Below are positions 1 through 11,600 of a stretch of 64,000 bases of DNA, piece after piece (within the stretch, counting starts at the first letter, position 1; each line of letters starts with the position of its first letter). The translations under genes and the position numbers were made by a program. Below the pieces are notes generated by a model. The model did not search any database. It was given only the letters and a program-made list of their open reading frames with translations, and was not told the origin of the DNA. The DNA is taken from contig CM050651.1 of the NCBI GenBank assembly GCA_027574665.1, forward strand, positions 5,581,501-5,645,500, read 5' to 3'. Source of the stretch: Rhynochetos jubatus (Eukaryota; Chordata; Aves; Eurypygiformes; Rhynochetidae).

Positions 1-2090
1 TCATGCATATGTATTAAAAAAAAAAAAAAAAAGAATGACTGACTGGTTTCCTGGGATTTTTACCGTCTTTAGAGTCTCAGAATCAATGAATATAAAAAAC
101 AAACAAAAACACGATTCATAATAATTTCCATAAGACTGCTCAAAAATAGTAATCCATGTATTAACGTGCTGAGAAATTATTTAGGACAGACCATAAATGC
201 CTCCATTTTAACTCTTTTGCAAGAAGAACTTTGCAAAATGAACAAATTTATTGGAGTTGATGGATAATATTTCATAAAATCAGCAATTCTCCTTGCCAGA
301 GGATACAAGCCAAATCTTTTTAACTGAAATATTGTGCAATAATAAAACTGTAGAAAGAAATTAGTGCTACGTTACTGTATATGGGCTGAAGTTAAAGTAG
401 AGGAAATGTTTAGGAATGTGCTAGGAATAAAAGCCCAGAATGAAGAAAGAGACAGAGACCTTTTGCATAACTTAGTTACAGCAATACCAGACAAACTGAA
501 AGGTGCTAAGGATTAAAGGCCCTAATCCTTCTGAAGTTAGTAACAAGACTTGCTCTGACTCGGAGTAGGTAACTCTGTTTATGTCAGGCTACATCTGGCC
601 CTATCTTTGTGCGCTGCCGAAAGAGAGCGGGAAAGTCACGCAGGCAGGTCAATGTACAAGAGGAGGAACAACCACAGTTTTTTAAGACACTAGAAAAGCA
701 GATGCAAGAACCTCGGTGGGCAAAAAAACCCCCCAACAACACACATTAACAATCCAGACCATCACTGTTTGGTCAAGGGGTGAATAACTGCTTAGTTATT
801 ATGAGCAAAGACATCAGTGTTTTTCAACTTAAAACAAACGAAATTGCATTTTTGAAGGCTCGTAGAATGCTTAACATTTTGTTTACTGTTACAGAAAAAC
901 AGATTTCTAGATATCTCAATATATATGTATATATTGATAATTTTATGTGACTTCAAAAACGTTTTTCAGCTCTAGGTCACAGCTGAAATGGGTCATTCAG
1001 CAGAAGTATGTACCTCACATTCAAACTGTAGTAACTGCCAAGGTTGGATTCTTATTTCACACTATTAACCTCTTTAAAAAGGTAGTCCGATGCAAGTTGA
1101 CACCCCCAAGGGCAGGTATAGGGACGGAATCTGGCTCCTTCTACTCCTGATACTAGCCAAACTGTTCTGCAGTATTGTTGGTATTGTAAGTAACACAGGT
1201 TTGGTATAAAGTCATGTTTTGGCCTTAATTTATTATTTAATTTTGTTGATATTCTGAATGTTTTAAGGCCTATCATATTCTATGTAGCAAGGTGTTTCAA
1301 TCAAAGAGTTAACTGATCAGCTAACAAAAGTAGGTAGATTCATACCTAACAAAGGTATGAATTGTTGGGTTTTTTTAATATTTTGGGTTTTTTTGTTAAC
1401 ATGTAAAAGGCAAAGGTTGCCATGATGTGTTAAGTTGTAGAATCGAAATTTATTTGAACGCAAGAGGGAGAAAAATCTACTGTGGCTTCTGTGAGGTTGG
1501 CTGTTTTGACAGAAAAAATTTAATAGGGTATTTATATAATCATTTTGACCCGAGAGGAATTCAACAAAATTTTTGTCAGGCATCCTTGTTTTGGAAATGA
1601 TAAAATAAATATGAAATAACTGGTATTGTTAGATAATGATGCATTGCCATATATATGTACATAAAAATGTAAATTAGATAATTGCATTTATGAATGGTAT
1701 TTTTTATGACTCATCCTTTGGTACGTTTTGTCTGTTGGCTATCTTAGTATGAAGAAACTGAGAATGGAAGAGAAGGCAAAAATCCTTAAGGGGTTTCTAT
1801 TTTCTAAATTTATTTTTATTTCAATGCTAGAATATTAACTTTCTTTCTGAGTGAAAGCTTTGACTTTTTGTAAAAATTGTTATGTGATTGGCCAAGGCAA
1901 AAGTTAGAAGTCTTAATTAAGAGTTACCTAATTTCAATCTAATACAAAATGCCAGGGTTTAAAGTAACATTACTCACCTTCTGAAAATCACCATCTGTCA
2001 CAATTGTATTAAGAATTCAGAATTTTCTTTAAAGAATTTGTTTTTTGTCTGCAAGATTTCCTGAAAATTAAACTTGAAAGATAAAATGCC
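1..2090. other. Unique AT-rich DNA, no gene seen
   Basis: This stretch is low-GC sequence with an A-run near the left edge. The short open frames overlap on both strands and have no splice context that would make them convincing. At 1978 on the minus strand there is a good donor (AAG then GTGAGT), but the sequence upstream of it has stops in all three frames, so at most it would end a non-coding exon. Nothing else is supported. Confidence 0.6.
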
Positions 2091-2092
2091 CT

Positions 2093-2126
<34 letters not shown>

Positions 2127-2138
2127 TATATAACCCTA

Positions 2139-2200
<62 letters not shown>
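2093..2200. repeat. Composite TA / CA microsatellite with embedded CCCTAA units
   Basis: A (TA)n run at 2093-2110 passes into (CA)n at about 2111-2126. A short TA stretch, two adjacent telomere-type CCCTAA units at about 2131-2143, and a further (TA)n run to 2200 follow. The parts are read directly from the sequence. Such tracts are typically length-polymorphic and prone to assembly error. Confidence 0.95.
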
Positions 2201-2205
<5 letters not shown>

Positions 2206-3601
2206 TTTGTTTCCCCCTTTTCTTTTTAGGGATACTCAGTCATTTCTGTTGCATTTCGGTATTCATCCATTCAAACAATAAAAGTACTTTAATTACTGCA
2301 GCAATTTCTTGCTCCAGTACCTTCCACAGTATTCCTGGATACATTGAATCCTAAACTTTTTATTTTAGAGATTGAAAACATATCTTGAATTTTTATTGTG
2401 ATATTTTGTATTACACATTGATAGCAGCTTAAATAGATTGCTTTATTGGTTCTTAACATTTATTTCTCATAGTAGACTGGCAACACTGCAGTAAGCACCT
2501 TATCCCCCTCTTCTTTTGTTTCTTTCTGAAAATTTCTATTTTATTTCTCTTTCTTGGTCATAATTATGATGCTCTGGTTTTATCAGGCAGTTTCGCTCCA
2601 GGATGAAACTGGATCTTGTCAGTATTTGCATTCTTCTGGAAAAAGTGTCATGTGTTTTGTCTCATATTGTGTGCTTGAGAAAATTAATGCTGGAGATACA
2701 AGAATATGCACAGTGACTCTTGTCTTATTTATGGAGAATCTCCCTGAAACCTTTTTCGGAAAAACCTATCTAAATGAAATCTTGGTCAAGATTTAATCCT
2801 TTCTATATGACTTCCTGCATTACAGCATTATGAGAAGCAAACTTCAGTAGTTCTATGCCTTGTTTACATTACAGCGGAATCATTTCCCCCCCCTTACATT
2901 TAATCATAAAACTCCGTGTTTAAAAAGACTTGTTAGTAGGATGGAGGGCTACGCAACGAAAATAATAGCTCTATGAAAACAATTTACCCTTACATAAAGA
3001 AAATGTAATAGATGAATAAAAACTAAAACCCCAGCTGGAACAATCTAGTAGAACTTACTATACTATAAGTTTTTTAATATTGTTCCCTTCACCTTCCAAG
3101 CCATTTGGATTTTTGAAAGTCCTTATTGTTGATATAATGCTAGCTTTTAATGATCAAAATTATTTGTGTGCCAGAACTAGAAACTTGCCAGTGATTTCTG
3201 AATCAAGTCCAAGAGTTAATCCTAACTTTAATTTCTAATTAATTAACTTGGCTATAACAGTTGTAACCTGCAAAGGATGAGATTGCTGTGGAGTTCATCT
3301 GCATGTAAATAAATCCATTTTACATCAGAAATATCCTTAAAACTGGTGTCTAAAAGTTACTAATGCTTTAAATTGTGTTTAAATAGAAATAATTCCAGAG
3401 GAACCTTTTAATTCTCTAAGTAAACTTAAACCCCAAAACACACTTAAGAGGAAGAAATACCTCAGAACACTTCGCACCTTACAAAAGTCCGTTTTAAGCC
3501 ATTTTTGGACAGTAAGTTCAAGAGAATTTTGAGCCAAAGCAGAGAGTGTACTGTATACAAAATTCAGTGGGGCTCTACTAACTCCAAAAACTTCTGTTTA
3601 C
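2201..3601. other. Unique AT-rich DNA, no gene seen
   Basis: Low-GC sequence between the microsatellite and a weak minus-strand exon candidate. The 80-codon plus-strand frame at 2554-2796 has no domain I recognise, and no convincing splice pair bounds it. Confidence 0.5.
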
Positions 3602-3677
3602 CTTTCTGTGCTCCAGCAGTAAAGCCAAGCTGGTGATGAACTGGCAAGGTTAATCCACAGAAAGACAGGTTGCTTCT
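3602..3677 (-). other. Candidate internal exon, minus strand (weak)
   Basis: On the minus strand an acceptor ending CTACAG, preceded by a T/G-rich tract, opens 76 bases that end AAAG and are followed by GTAAAC. One frame is open through the whole block (25 codons plus one base, phase 0 in, phase 1 out). Its peptide starts RSNLSFCGLTL and ends AGAQK. The donor is only fair and the peptide matches nothing I know. Chance occurrence is likely. RNA-seq junctions or a conserved frame in other birds would be needed to raise it. Confidence 0.12.
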
Positions 3678-5784
3678 CTGTAGGCAGCCAATGCAAACCA
3701 ACCAGACAGAGCACTCGTCAGTGCCTCCTCTCATTGCTTCAAAAGCTTGCATATCCCTAGCTCTTATTTGGTTTCTGTAGGTGTGTCACAAGGACACATG
3801 GAGGAATGTCAGAAAATCCTACAGAGAGTGGAAAAGACTTTTTACTAAACTCATGCAAGCAGTAGTCTTTGGACATGTAGAGTCTGGGGCACAGCAGTAA
3901 ATTTGATGGATATAAGGGTATGATTCTGTCAAATGACTCTCACTATGCAATGCAGATTGACTACGCTCACCTAAGTTCAATTGAACAGATCAAAATATTA
4001 TTTATAGTGTGAATGCTACCCCTGCAGTAAGTAACATTAATTTTAAACTAACATTTTGCAATAAACGTCAGATTTCTTTTTTTCAGTCAAAGTTTTAAAA
4101 TACATAAATTCCCTTTACAGAGTAAGTTGATGTATTTTTGTTCTGATTGGAAGCCAAACCAAATTTTACAACTTCAAGTCTGTCAATGATGGAATTGACA
4201 AGCTTTCACCGTAAGTACATAGGACTAGAAAAGAGATGCAGGCATGCTTTAGAGCACTAAGGAAAACAAAATAAAAATGTTTATGAAAGGCATGAGTGGT
4301 TACTCTAAAACTGTGTTAAAATGACTTGTTCATTTAAAAAACAACTAAAATGGAAGCAGTCCTTGTGAATTACATCTGAACACTGGAGGAATTGTATTAT
4401 AAAGATACTCTAAACACAATTTACAGTGCAATGTAATCAATTGAATCCGTGTATTGACTTTAGTGGATATTAGATAGAGCTTTTTCTCAATGAAGCAGCA
4501 GAAATTTGCCATGACTGGTAAGAGCCAAAATAGCAAATCATTAGAATAAAACTGTTTAAAAGGAAAAAAAGTCACTACAGATTTATTCAGATTCTTTATG
4601 AGTAACTGAAATTTTCTTCAGTGACTATCTGATGAATGTATAAAACCATTAAGCTCATAAAAATCCTACATAATAAATGCAGAATTATAGTTACAGCCAG
4701 ATGCATTAAATTAATTAAATCTCTTCTCAATCAATTTATGTTATAATGACTGTAGTCATGTGATTAGAGTCTTTTAAAATAATATTATATCAAACTATCT
4801 GCATTAGACCCTGGCAAGTGTTTAATCTATAATTTTGTTATGAAAAGTTATGACAAAGAGGAATTCTTCACATGGTTGGTTTGCTTTCTGTGCTTTGAGT
4901 CAGGTCTTCTTCCATACATTTTTTTTACTGCCACGGTTTCCCAAGTACCTTATGTCCTGGAGTGCCTGAATCCATATTCTGTTGCAGTGGACATCTGAGA
5001 TATACTGGATAATGCTGTGTCATGTCACTGTGACTTTCTGCATGACAGAAGATCTTTAAAATCTTTTAAAGGTCGTGTTGGTCTGAAAGAAGTTAATGGC
5101 AAATCCCCCCTACATTCCAACAGGGCCAAAAAAAAACCTCACAATTTTTTCTGCCAGGTAGGAGTCTCTCACATCACCCATGACTGATGGCCAAGTAACT
5201 CAGTTTTGGCTGAGAGTCTGGCTCCTTGTTTGTATTAATGCAGTAACACTTTAATTTTTTTTAGGAAAAGATTTGTTTTATTAGTTAATATCTTTAGCCT
5301 TTTGCAGTGAAGCAATTGTAGGAGAGATAAGTAGATAGGTGTACAGGAGAGGAATCTTATAGAAGTATAATAATGGTAAAAGTTCTTTGTCTGGGATTTT
5401 CTGGTTCAATATTGTTTATTTGAAATTTTACATTTTAGGTCGTGCAGAGCCTTGGTTTTCCTCTTGTGATTGTTGAGGAATGTTTGTTCCTCTCATGAAT
5501 ACATGCCTATGTACATTGCATAGTGTACCCATGCACGTGCATAAATGAGTATGACAGGATATGGAATAAAAAGATCTTCTTTTAGCCAGGTTAAAGAAGG
5601 CAAAATGTGTAATTCAGGAGATCAACTTCTTATATAAACATATAATCTAAGGTAATGTTTCATGATCATCTTACATCCTCAAGCAATATGTAGGGTAGTA
5701 CACCATGAATCATTTAAAGCATGGCAATACTTACAATTTCCTGCAGAAAATACCTCCCTTTTTCCACTTTAGGGGAGCACAGGA
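3678..5784. other. Unique AT-rich DNA, no gene seen
   Basis: There are several isolated splice-like strings. One is a CAG acceptor at 4086 followed 35 bases later by a GTAAGT donor, but the pieces are too short or interrupted to call exons. No repeat family was recognised. Confidence 0.5.
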
Positions 5785-6396
5785 ATGCAGAATGCTCTGA
5801 TTCATATAGTCACATCCACTGCAAGTCCTTTCCCATATTCTTTCCTTCTTATCTTGTGTGTCACCACATACTTCTGTAAAATGTCTTATTTTTCTAATGG
5901 AACAATTGCTGAAGTTGAGTATGGACCTTCTACGCTCCTAGCCTGTACAGACCAACAGGAGTGCCTCAGTGCCTCCCCTCTAAATGTGTCCTTACCGTTA
6001 GAGATAGCCTCCCTGCAGATCGCTTTTGTGCTGCCAGCTTCACATAGTCTCTTTTGTGGTGGTAATCAGTTACAGTATATTTCACGAAGATGTCACTTAA
6101 TCATGATATTTGATCAATATTTGTTCTGGGATCCACTTTATTCCTGCATCTGCTGGGAGATGTTCATCAACATCAAAGCTGAGTTTTCTGTCTCGTGTTA
6201 AATGTATTGAGCCCTTTATGATCAGGGAATTGTCAGCGATTCTTATAGTTGTAAAATCACGGCAAATATCTAAGTAAGTTTTTTTCAAAAATTGTACATA
6301 GGTGTATCGATATGCACTTAGAATATATTGGCTGAGAGAATTGCACTCAGCGGTCTTCTTGCAGACTCCCTGAAGTAAGAGAGTTCTATTTAGCAA
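5785..6396 (-). other. Block unusually poor in stops on both strands; possible old coding remnant
   Basis: A 99-codon frame on the minus strand (6097-6396) and a 138-codon frame on the plus strand (5785-6201) overlap here. The minus frame has a mixed composition, including IIKGSIHLTRDRK and a tail WIPEQILIKYHD before its stop. A second minus frame continues past that stop from about 6096 down to about 5960 and would need a frameshift to join. A possible acceptor (CTCTCAG) lies inside the minus frame near 6335-6341. It would accept the phase of the candidate exon at 7850-7921. I recognise no family. It could be a decayed retrocopy, an old transposon piece, a terminal exon, or chance. Confidence 0.18.
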
Positions 6397-7849
6397 AAGC
6401 TCTAGAAATGCTTAACTGAGCCCTGCTTGCCAAGCCGTTTTATCCACTTGAGTAAAGCAGTTGAACACAAACAGGAATTCCAAGGCTCTTAAAAGAGAAA
6501 GGACAGTGAAGACAGTGAGAGATCATACGTGGAGATCTGACATGGTTTTCTTTATTATACACGAGAGTGATGCATGACTATTTCGAGAGACCTTTCTGTA
6601 AATCTCTGTTTGTTTGTTATAAAGGAAAAAGAAATGTCAAATAATGTCCACAGCAGGTAAGAGCAAATCTGATAACGAGAAATGCCGATATAAAAATTGC
6701 ATGGCTTTTGTTGAGTTCCTACTGCACATGATATTAAAAGTAATCTACTCACATTTTTCATTACATAATGATAATGATTTTATCTGTAGACCATAATTAA
6801 TACATGATGGGAAGATTCCTGTGGTTAAAATGCATTATAAGCTATCAGGGATGGAAACAAACACAGCATGAGGTTCACTTTTTGGGGTTTTTTTTGGTTG
6901 TTTTTTTTTCCAAGTACAAGCAGAGATTCTGCATTTTAGCTACATTTTCTCAGTGTTTCAAAACTGCCATGGCTGGTAATACTAGCTAGAAGAAGCATTT
7001 TTCATAAACACAAAGTATATGGCTTTGAGAGAGAAAACTTTACATTTATAGAATCGGAGTCCTTTTAAACAAGCTGCCACAAACAGAGGAGTATGAATGC
7101 AGAAGCAGAAGGATCTTTTATTTTTTCACCTTATAAAAGGATGATTAGAATAAGATGCCACTCTCCTTGTACTAACAGATACCCTGTATTAAGTAAGCAT
7201 TATCTTTCACTGTCACTTCACAAACCAGTTGCACACATACTTTAAAAGTACTGATTCCTAAAGTAATTTTTATTTGCTACTAGCGTTCGATTTATTTGAC
7301 TTGTTTGATCATGGAGTTATTTGATAGTAACATTTTAATTTAGTATCATTTGGTAAAAGTACCTTGACGGCTATCTCTTTATAAGCGAATCAGGCAGGTT
7401 ACCTTTTGCTCCTCTTCATTTCTTAGTGCTGCACATGGATTTCTGACAGTATGTTTGCTTCTCACTTTACCAACTGTCAGAAATCATCAGCTCACTCTCT
7501 CACATTTATTCAGGTGCAAATAGAAGCTGCACTTTGCCAGGTGAATACCAAGGGATGAATCTACAGAGTCTTAGACCTTTTAAGTAAAGTAGTATAAACA
7601 TTGCAAGATGCATACAGATGCATAAGCAAATGTTGTGTTCAGTCAAATCTAAATAAATTTGTGTTCATTAATTCACGATTTTGGTAGACATCCCTGTAAG
7701 CATTCAGAAGAAAATCCCATAGAGACAACTGGTTTTGTTATCAAGTGAGTCAAAATTATATAAATACGTGAATCAATTATTAAGCTTTCAGTGAAACATA
7801 TATGGCACTGTAAAATTTTTCCAAACAAATATCAAAAACCAGTCCTCAC
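6397..7849. other. Unique AT-rich DNA, no gene seen
   Basis: Short frames only, such as one on the minus strand at 6555-6761, with no recognisable domain and no bounding splice pair. No repeat family was recognised. Confidence 0.5.
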
Positions 7850-7921
7850 CTTCGTATATCTTTTAAATAATGGATGTACACAGCATCAATACTCAACAAT
7901 TGGTAGATTTCTTTATTGTTG
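7850..7921 (-). other. Candidate 72-bp coding exon, minus strand
   Basis: On the minus strand a T-rich acceptor (GCCTTTTGTGTTCAG) opens a 72-base block that ends CGAAG and is followed by the donor GTGAGG. One frame is open throughout: one base, 23 codons, then two bases, so the exon is symmetric (phase 2 in and out). The peptide begins NNKEIYQLLSIDAVY and ends LKDIR; its composition looks ordinary for a soluble protein. The phase would join to an acceptor inside the minus-strand open block near 6.34 kb. I do not recognise the protein. Both sites are good and the frame is clean, but a block this short is easily open by chance. Confidence 0.25.
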
Positions 7922-8600
7922 CTGAACACAAAAGGCAAACTGCTATTGCTGATTTAAACAATAAATTCGGGACACTTATTAGTCCTGAGAAGTTTTCATT
8001 CTGAGAATATTTTAGAGCCTGAGAGAATTAGCATCCCTGTTTTACTGATGAGGGGATGAGAAAGGGAGGTTAAGGCTTCAGTCCTGCACCTCTGTGAGGT
8101 ACTGTTGTCAGGCCAGAAGGTTTCTGGATTGAGTATCAAAGACCTAATTTCAGAGGAACCATGTAGGATCTCATGTAAATCATCTCACTTGTCTACATTT
8201 CCAAGGTCATTCATGTATGAGTACATAGTTTAAGTCTAAACAAATTCAATACAATGTTGTGATGGTTTTGTTAGTTTAAAAAAAATCTTACAGTTGGCAA
8301 ACAATTTTTAGAAATCTCATATGTGGTACTTTTGAAAAAAACAACACAAATCTATCTAGCCAATGATATCTACTTAATGATCTAGAACCTAAAATATGTC
8401 CCCAAATTCTGCATCCATCTTCTGCTCTCCCTCTTTTCCTATAGTCTGTCACTCTTTTGCCTAATACTGCTGAGCCCTGCTGCCAAAAATACCTTTCCTA
8501 CCTCCTAGCAGTTTCCTTTGATCTCTTCTGCTTTTGCTGACAGAAGCTTTAAGGTCTTTCAGATACAGCCTAAAGGGCAGGAAAGGTGAAAAGAAGGTAA
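7922..8600. other. Unique AT-rich DNA, no gene seen
   Basis: No repeat family, exon pair or structured RNA was recognised. Confidence 0.5.
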
Positions 8601-8631
8601 CTGCTGCTAGAACTGCTGCTAGAACTGCTGC
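8601..8631. repeat. 12-bp tandem repeat, about 2.6 copies
   Basis: Two exact copies of CTGCTGCTAGAA are followed by a half copy. The repeat is a CTG-rich minisatellite seed. It accounts for the repeated A-V-L-A-A residues in the short minus-strand frame across it. Confidence 0.9.
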
Positions 8632-11600
8632 ACGTGTCTGACTCAAATTTTGTGGTTTAGTAATGAACGCATAAAGAAAACTTCATTAACTTTTCATTTT
8701 TTATAAGAGTACACTCCTGAAAACTGTACAGATATAAATAAATTACTCTTGCTTAACAATCTTTTAGAAGTTTGATTCCATCATTTAGAAAATTAAAATT
8801 GATCCTCTCCACCATCCCACCCTGCTCTCTCTGTGAAGCCTAAAAGTGCGGCTGTTTTGACATGGTTTGAGACTATTCATTATCCTCATCATCAGAGTGT
8901 AGCAAGATGTGGAATTTAAGAGGTATGAAAGTGCTTTGAGTATTGGGTGCCTTTTTTAAAGGCATTACGTCTATAGCTTTCTCTCAAAATGGTGATAATT
9001 GAAACATTAGCCAAAACTGACCACTCTGCAGACATATCTTCCTCTTCTCCAGGTAATGAAACCTCTTGCTATGTTCTAGACTTATCACAATATACCAGCA
9101 CAAAATACCAGTACACTGGTGTCAGTATTGACAGCATTTTCTCTGGATGTTCTAACATAGGTCAGAGCTGTTGGATAAGCCCAGGTTTGATCTCTCAACC
9201 GTCAGCTTTTTGTTGCTTAGCTGGTTTAAATATCTACATGCCATATATAAAAGCCATACAATGATTTCTTGGTCCATTAGACTTTTTTGTAATAATGGCA
9301 TATTACTTTGATATCAGACAAATGTAAATAATTTATTTTTTTGTAATGAATCAGACTCATATTTTTCAGAAAAGCTTTGGGCAAAATTAAAATCTGCCAT
9401 ATGAAATAAATTCACTAAAGCACCAGAACACATTTTTTCCTTTTTGTTTTTTTAGAGCTTGATGTACTTACATGTACCTCTAAGAAGTGGCTTCTCTCTT
9501 TACTTGCCAGTGATACAAAAAAATCCATATCAAAGTCTGGACCTATCAACAGATTATCTTCCCAGGCCCGTTTGCCCGAGAATCCCTCTGACGCCTTTCG
9601 AAATATTGGTTATTGCTGCTGGAGAGACAGCACTGTAAGGCTCTGCAGCAGATAAGGAAAGATTAGAAGCTCAGATAAATTTGCCCTGGATTTTGAGATC
9701 TCTATTATTTTCCCCAGTGCCATTGCCCACCTGGTGCATAAGACTAATAAAATAGATTTTTATCTATTATTGTTTTTATTGGTATTAATTTGCCATTACA
9801 AACTTCTGACTATTATGTTACCTTTACTGTATTACCTCTGTTACAGTGATTTCATTTTTTCTCATAAAAGGTCTAAGAGAACCAAAAATGTTACTTTCAT
9901 TATTGGCTTCTGTACCAGGCTACTTAAAATCTCAAGGTAGGTGTTTAACAAGACTTTTCTCACCAACATCTAATATTCTGAACATTCCTGTATAATATGA
10001 TGCTTTTGGAGCAGAATGACTTACAAGAGACAGATTATTTCATTCACTATTAACATTGGCATAATAGTGGGAAATGTAGAGAAGAAAACATTGAAATGAC
10101 CATGTTTTGAAGTTGCAGAAGTACAGCTTCAAAACAAAATTCAAACCATTTATTACTATGGTGGGGATATTTTTTTGTTTGCTAGTTGTTTGGGGGTTTT
10201 TTTTTGTTTATTGATTTTTTTAACTCTTTTTTTTTTTTTTTTTTTGTCTTAAGAGTGTCTATTGTGTTTTTATCAAAATAATTTTCAACAGGATAAATTA
10301 ACATTTCTCAGTTTGACCATGATCTTATTCAGTTATCCCAGCCTAAGACCTGCTTATGTTTACAAGAGTAAAGTTAGACTGGGGATGTGGGGGAAGCCCA
10401 CAGAGTGAACTATGTAAGTTCTGACATTCTGAGCATCTTTAGTTTTGGTAAAAATGAGGAAAAATTCTTAGTAAAAATACTGGTCTGATTTTGTGGTAGA
10501 GTAGGTAAACACAGTTTCTGTTAGGCCTTCTGTCTTTTCAGACTTCCATCCTGAAGTCCCTGAAAATGTGATCATTTACTGGAAGTAATGTTCTCTAACC
10601 AAATATAACATTGCAGGGTTCACTAGAAAAGGGATATTGTAAATGTGAGAAAGTTCAGAGTTTGAATAACCATGCAAAACTGTAAAGAGACAGATTCAGA
10701 GCAATAGACCGTCTCTGTGGATCATTACTAATTATCACTTGTTTCACAGCTGAAATTAAATAATAGATCGGGAGAAGATACAAGGTTTTGTATCTAGTTT
10801 AAGAGAGAAATGAAAACAGCATTGACCCATTCAAGAAACAGAACATGCTGAGAATATGACCATCATTAAATTGGCTTTGACTTAGGTGAATTTGGAGGAT
10901 TATCTACATGTAAACAAATCTCAAAATGTATATGGTACCTACTTTTTTATATAGGTATTCAACTTTGTCCTTTATTTTTAATTTTTGTTATCCTCTGGAT
11001 TGTGTGTGCTGCTGACAGGATGAAAATCTTTACCTGAACCACCTGAACTTTCCTGTCTGCCCCTCACAAGGTAAAAAGAAGATTTAGTTGAGGTCAAACA
11101 GCCTCTTAAAATCTGCAGACCTTCTGAAGCTGGAGCCTGTGTGTGACTCCATTACTCACTCTTGCCCCACAGAGGGATAATTAAGACCTCATTAATGCTG
11201 CTTAGGAGATTGAATTCCAAAATAAAACTACTCCAAAAACCAGGATACTTAATAACAGTCAGCGATACCTGTCTTATATGAGTGCTGTGAGTCAGGTTCT
11301 GACATGAAAGTAAAGCATCCAACTATTCCTTTTTTCCAGCCTAACCCCACCGACGCATTTGTGGAACAGATCACATAGCCATAATAAATTGTTTCTCTAA
11401 ATGAAAATGTGATACCTTTAAAGTCTCTTCTAATGAATTGCATGTAGGGGTGGTTGCTTATATAATTTTAGATTTATACTATATTATCCAAGTCACATTA
11501 AAAATCCATAGTAATAGCACGATTTAGTAATGCTTTAACTGTCAAATCTTTATTTAAACAGAATGAGAACAAGTAACAGGTAGTCATTTCCCCCTGACAT

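Noticed and set aside
1978..2057. Minus-strand exon with a strong GTGAGT donor
   Set aside because: All frames behind the donor contain stops within the only plausible exon lengths.
4087..4121. 35-bp micro-exon between a good acceptor and a GTAAGT
   Set aside because: It is too short to judge, two of its frames are weak, and such pairs are expected by chance.
5785..6201. The longest frame in the window, 138 codons on the plus strand
   Set aside because: There is no recognisable domain, Kozak context or splice support, and a competing long frame lies on the opposite strand. It is kept only as part of a stop-poor block.
8461..8646. Minus-strand frame with an alanine/valine/leucine repeat resembling a signal peptide
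   Set aside because: The hydrophobic repeat is simply the translated 12-bp CTG-rich tandem repeat.
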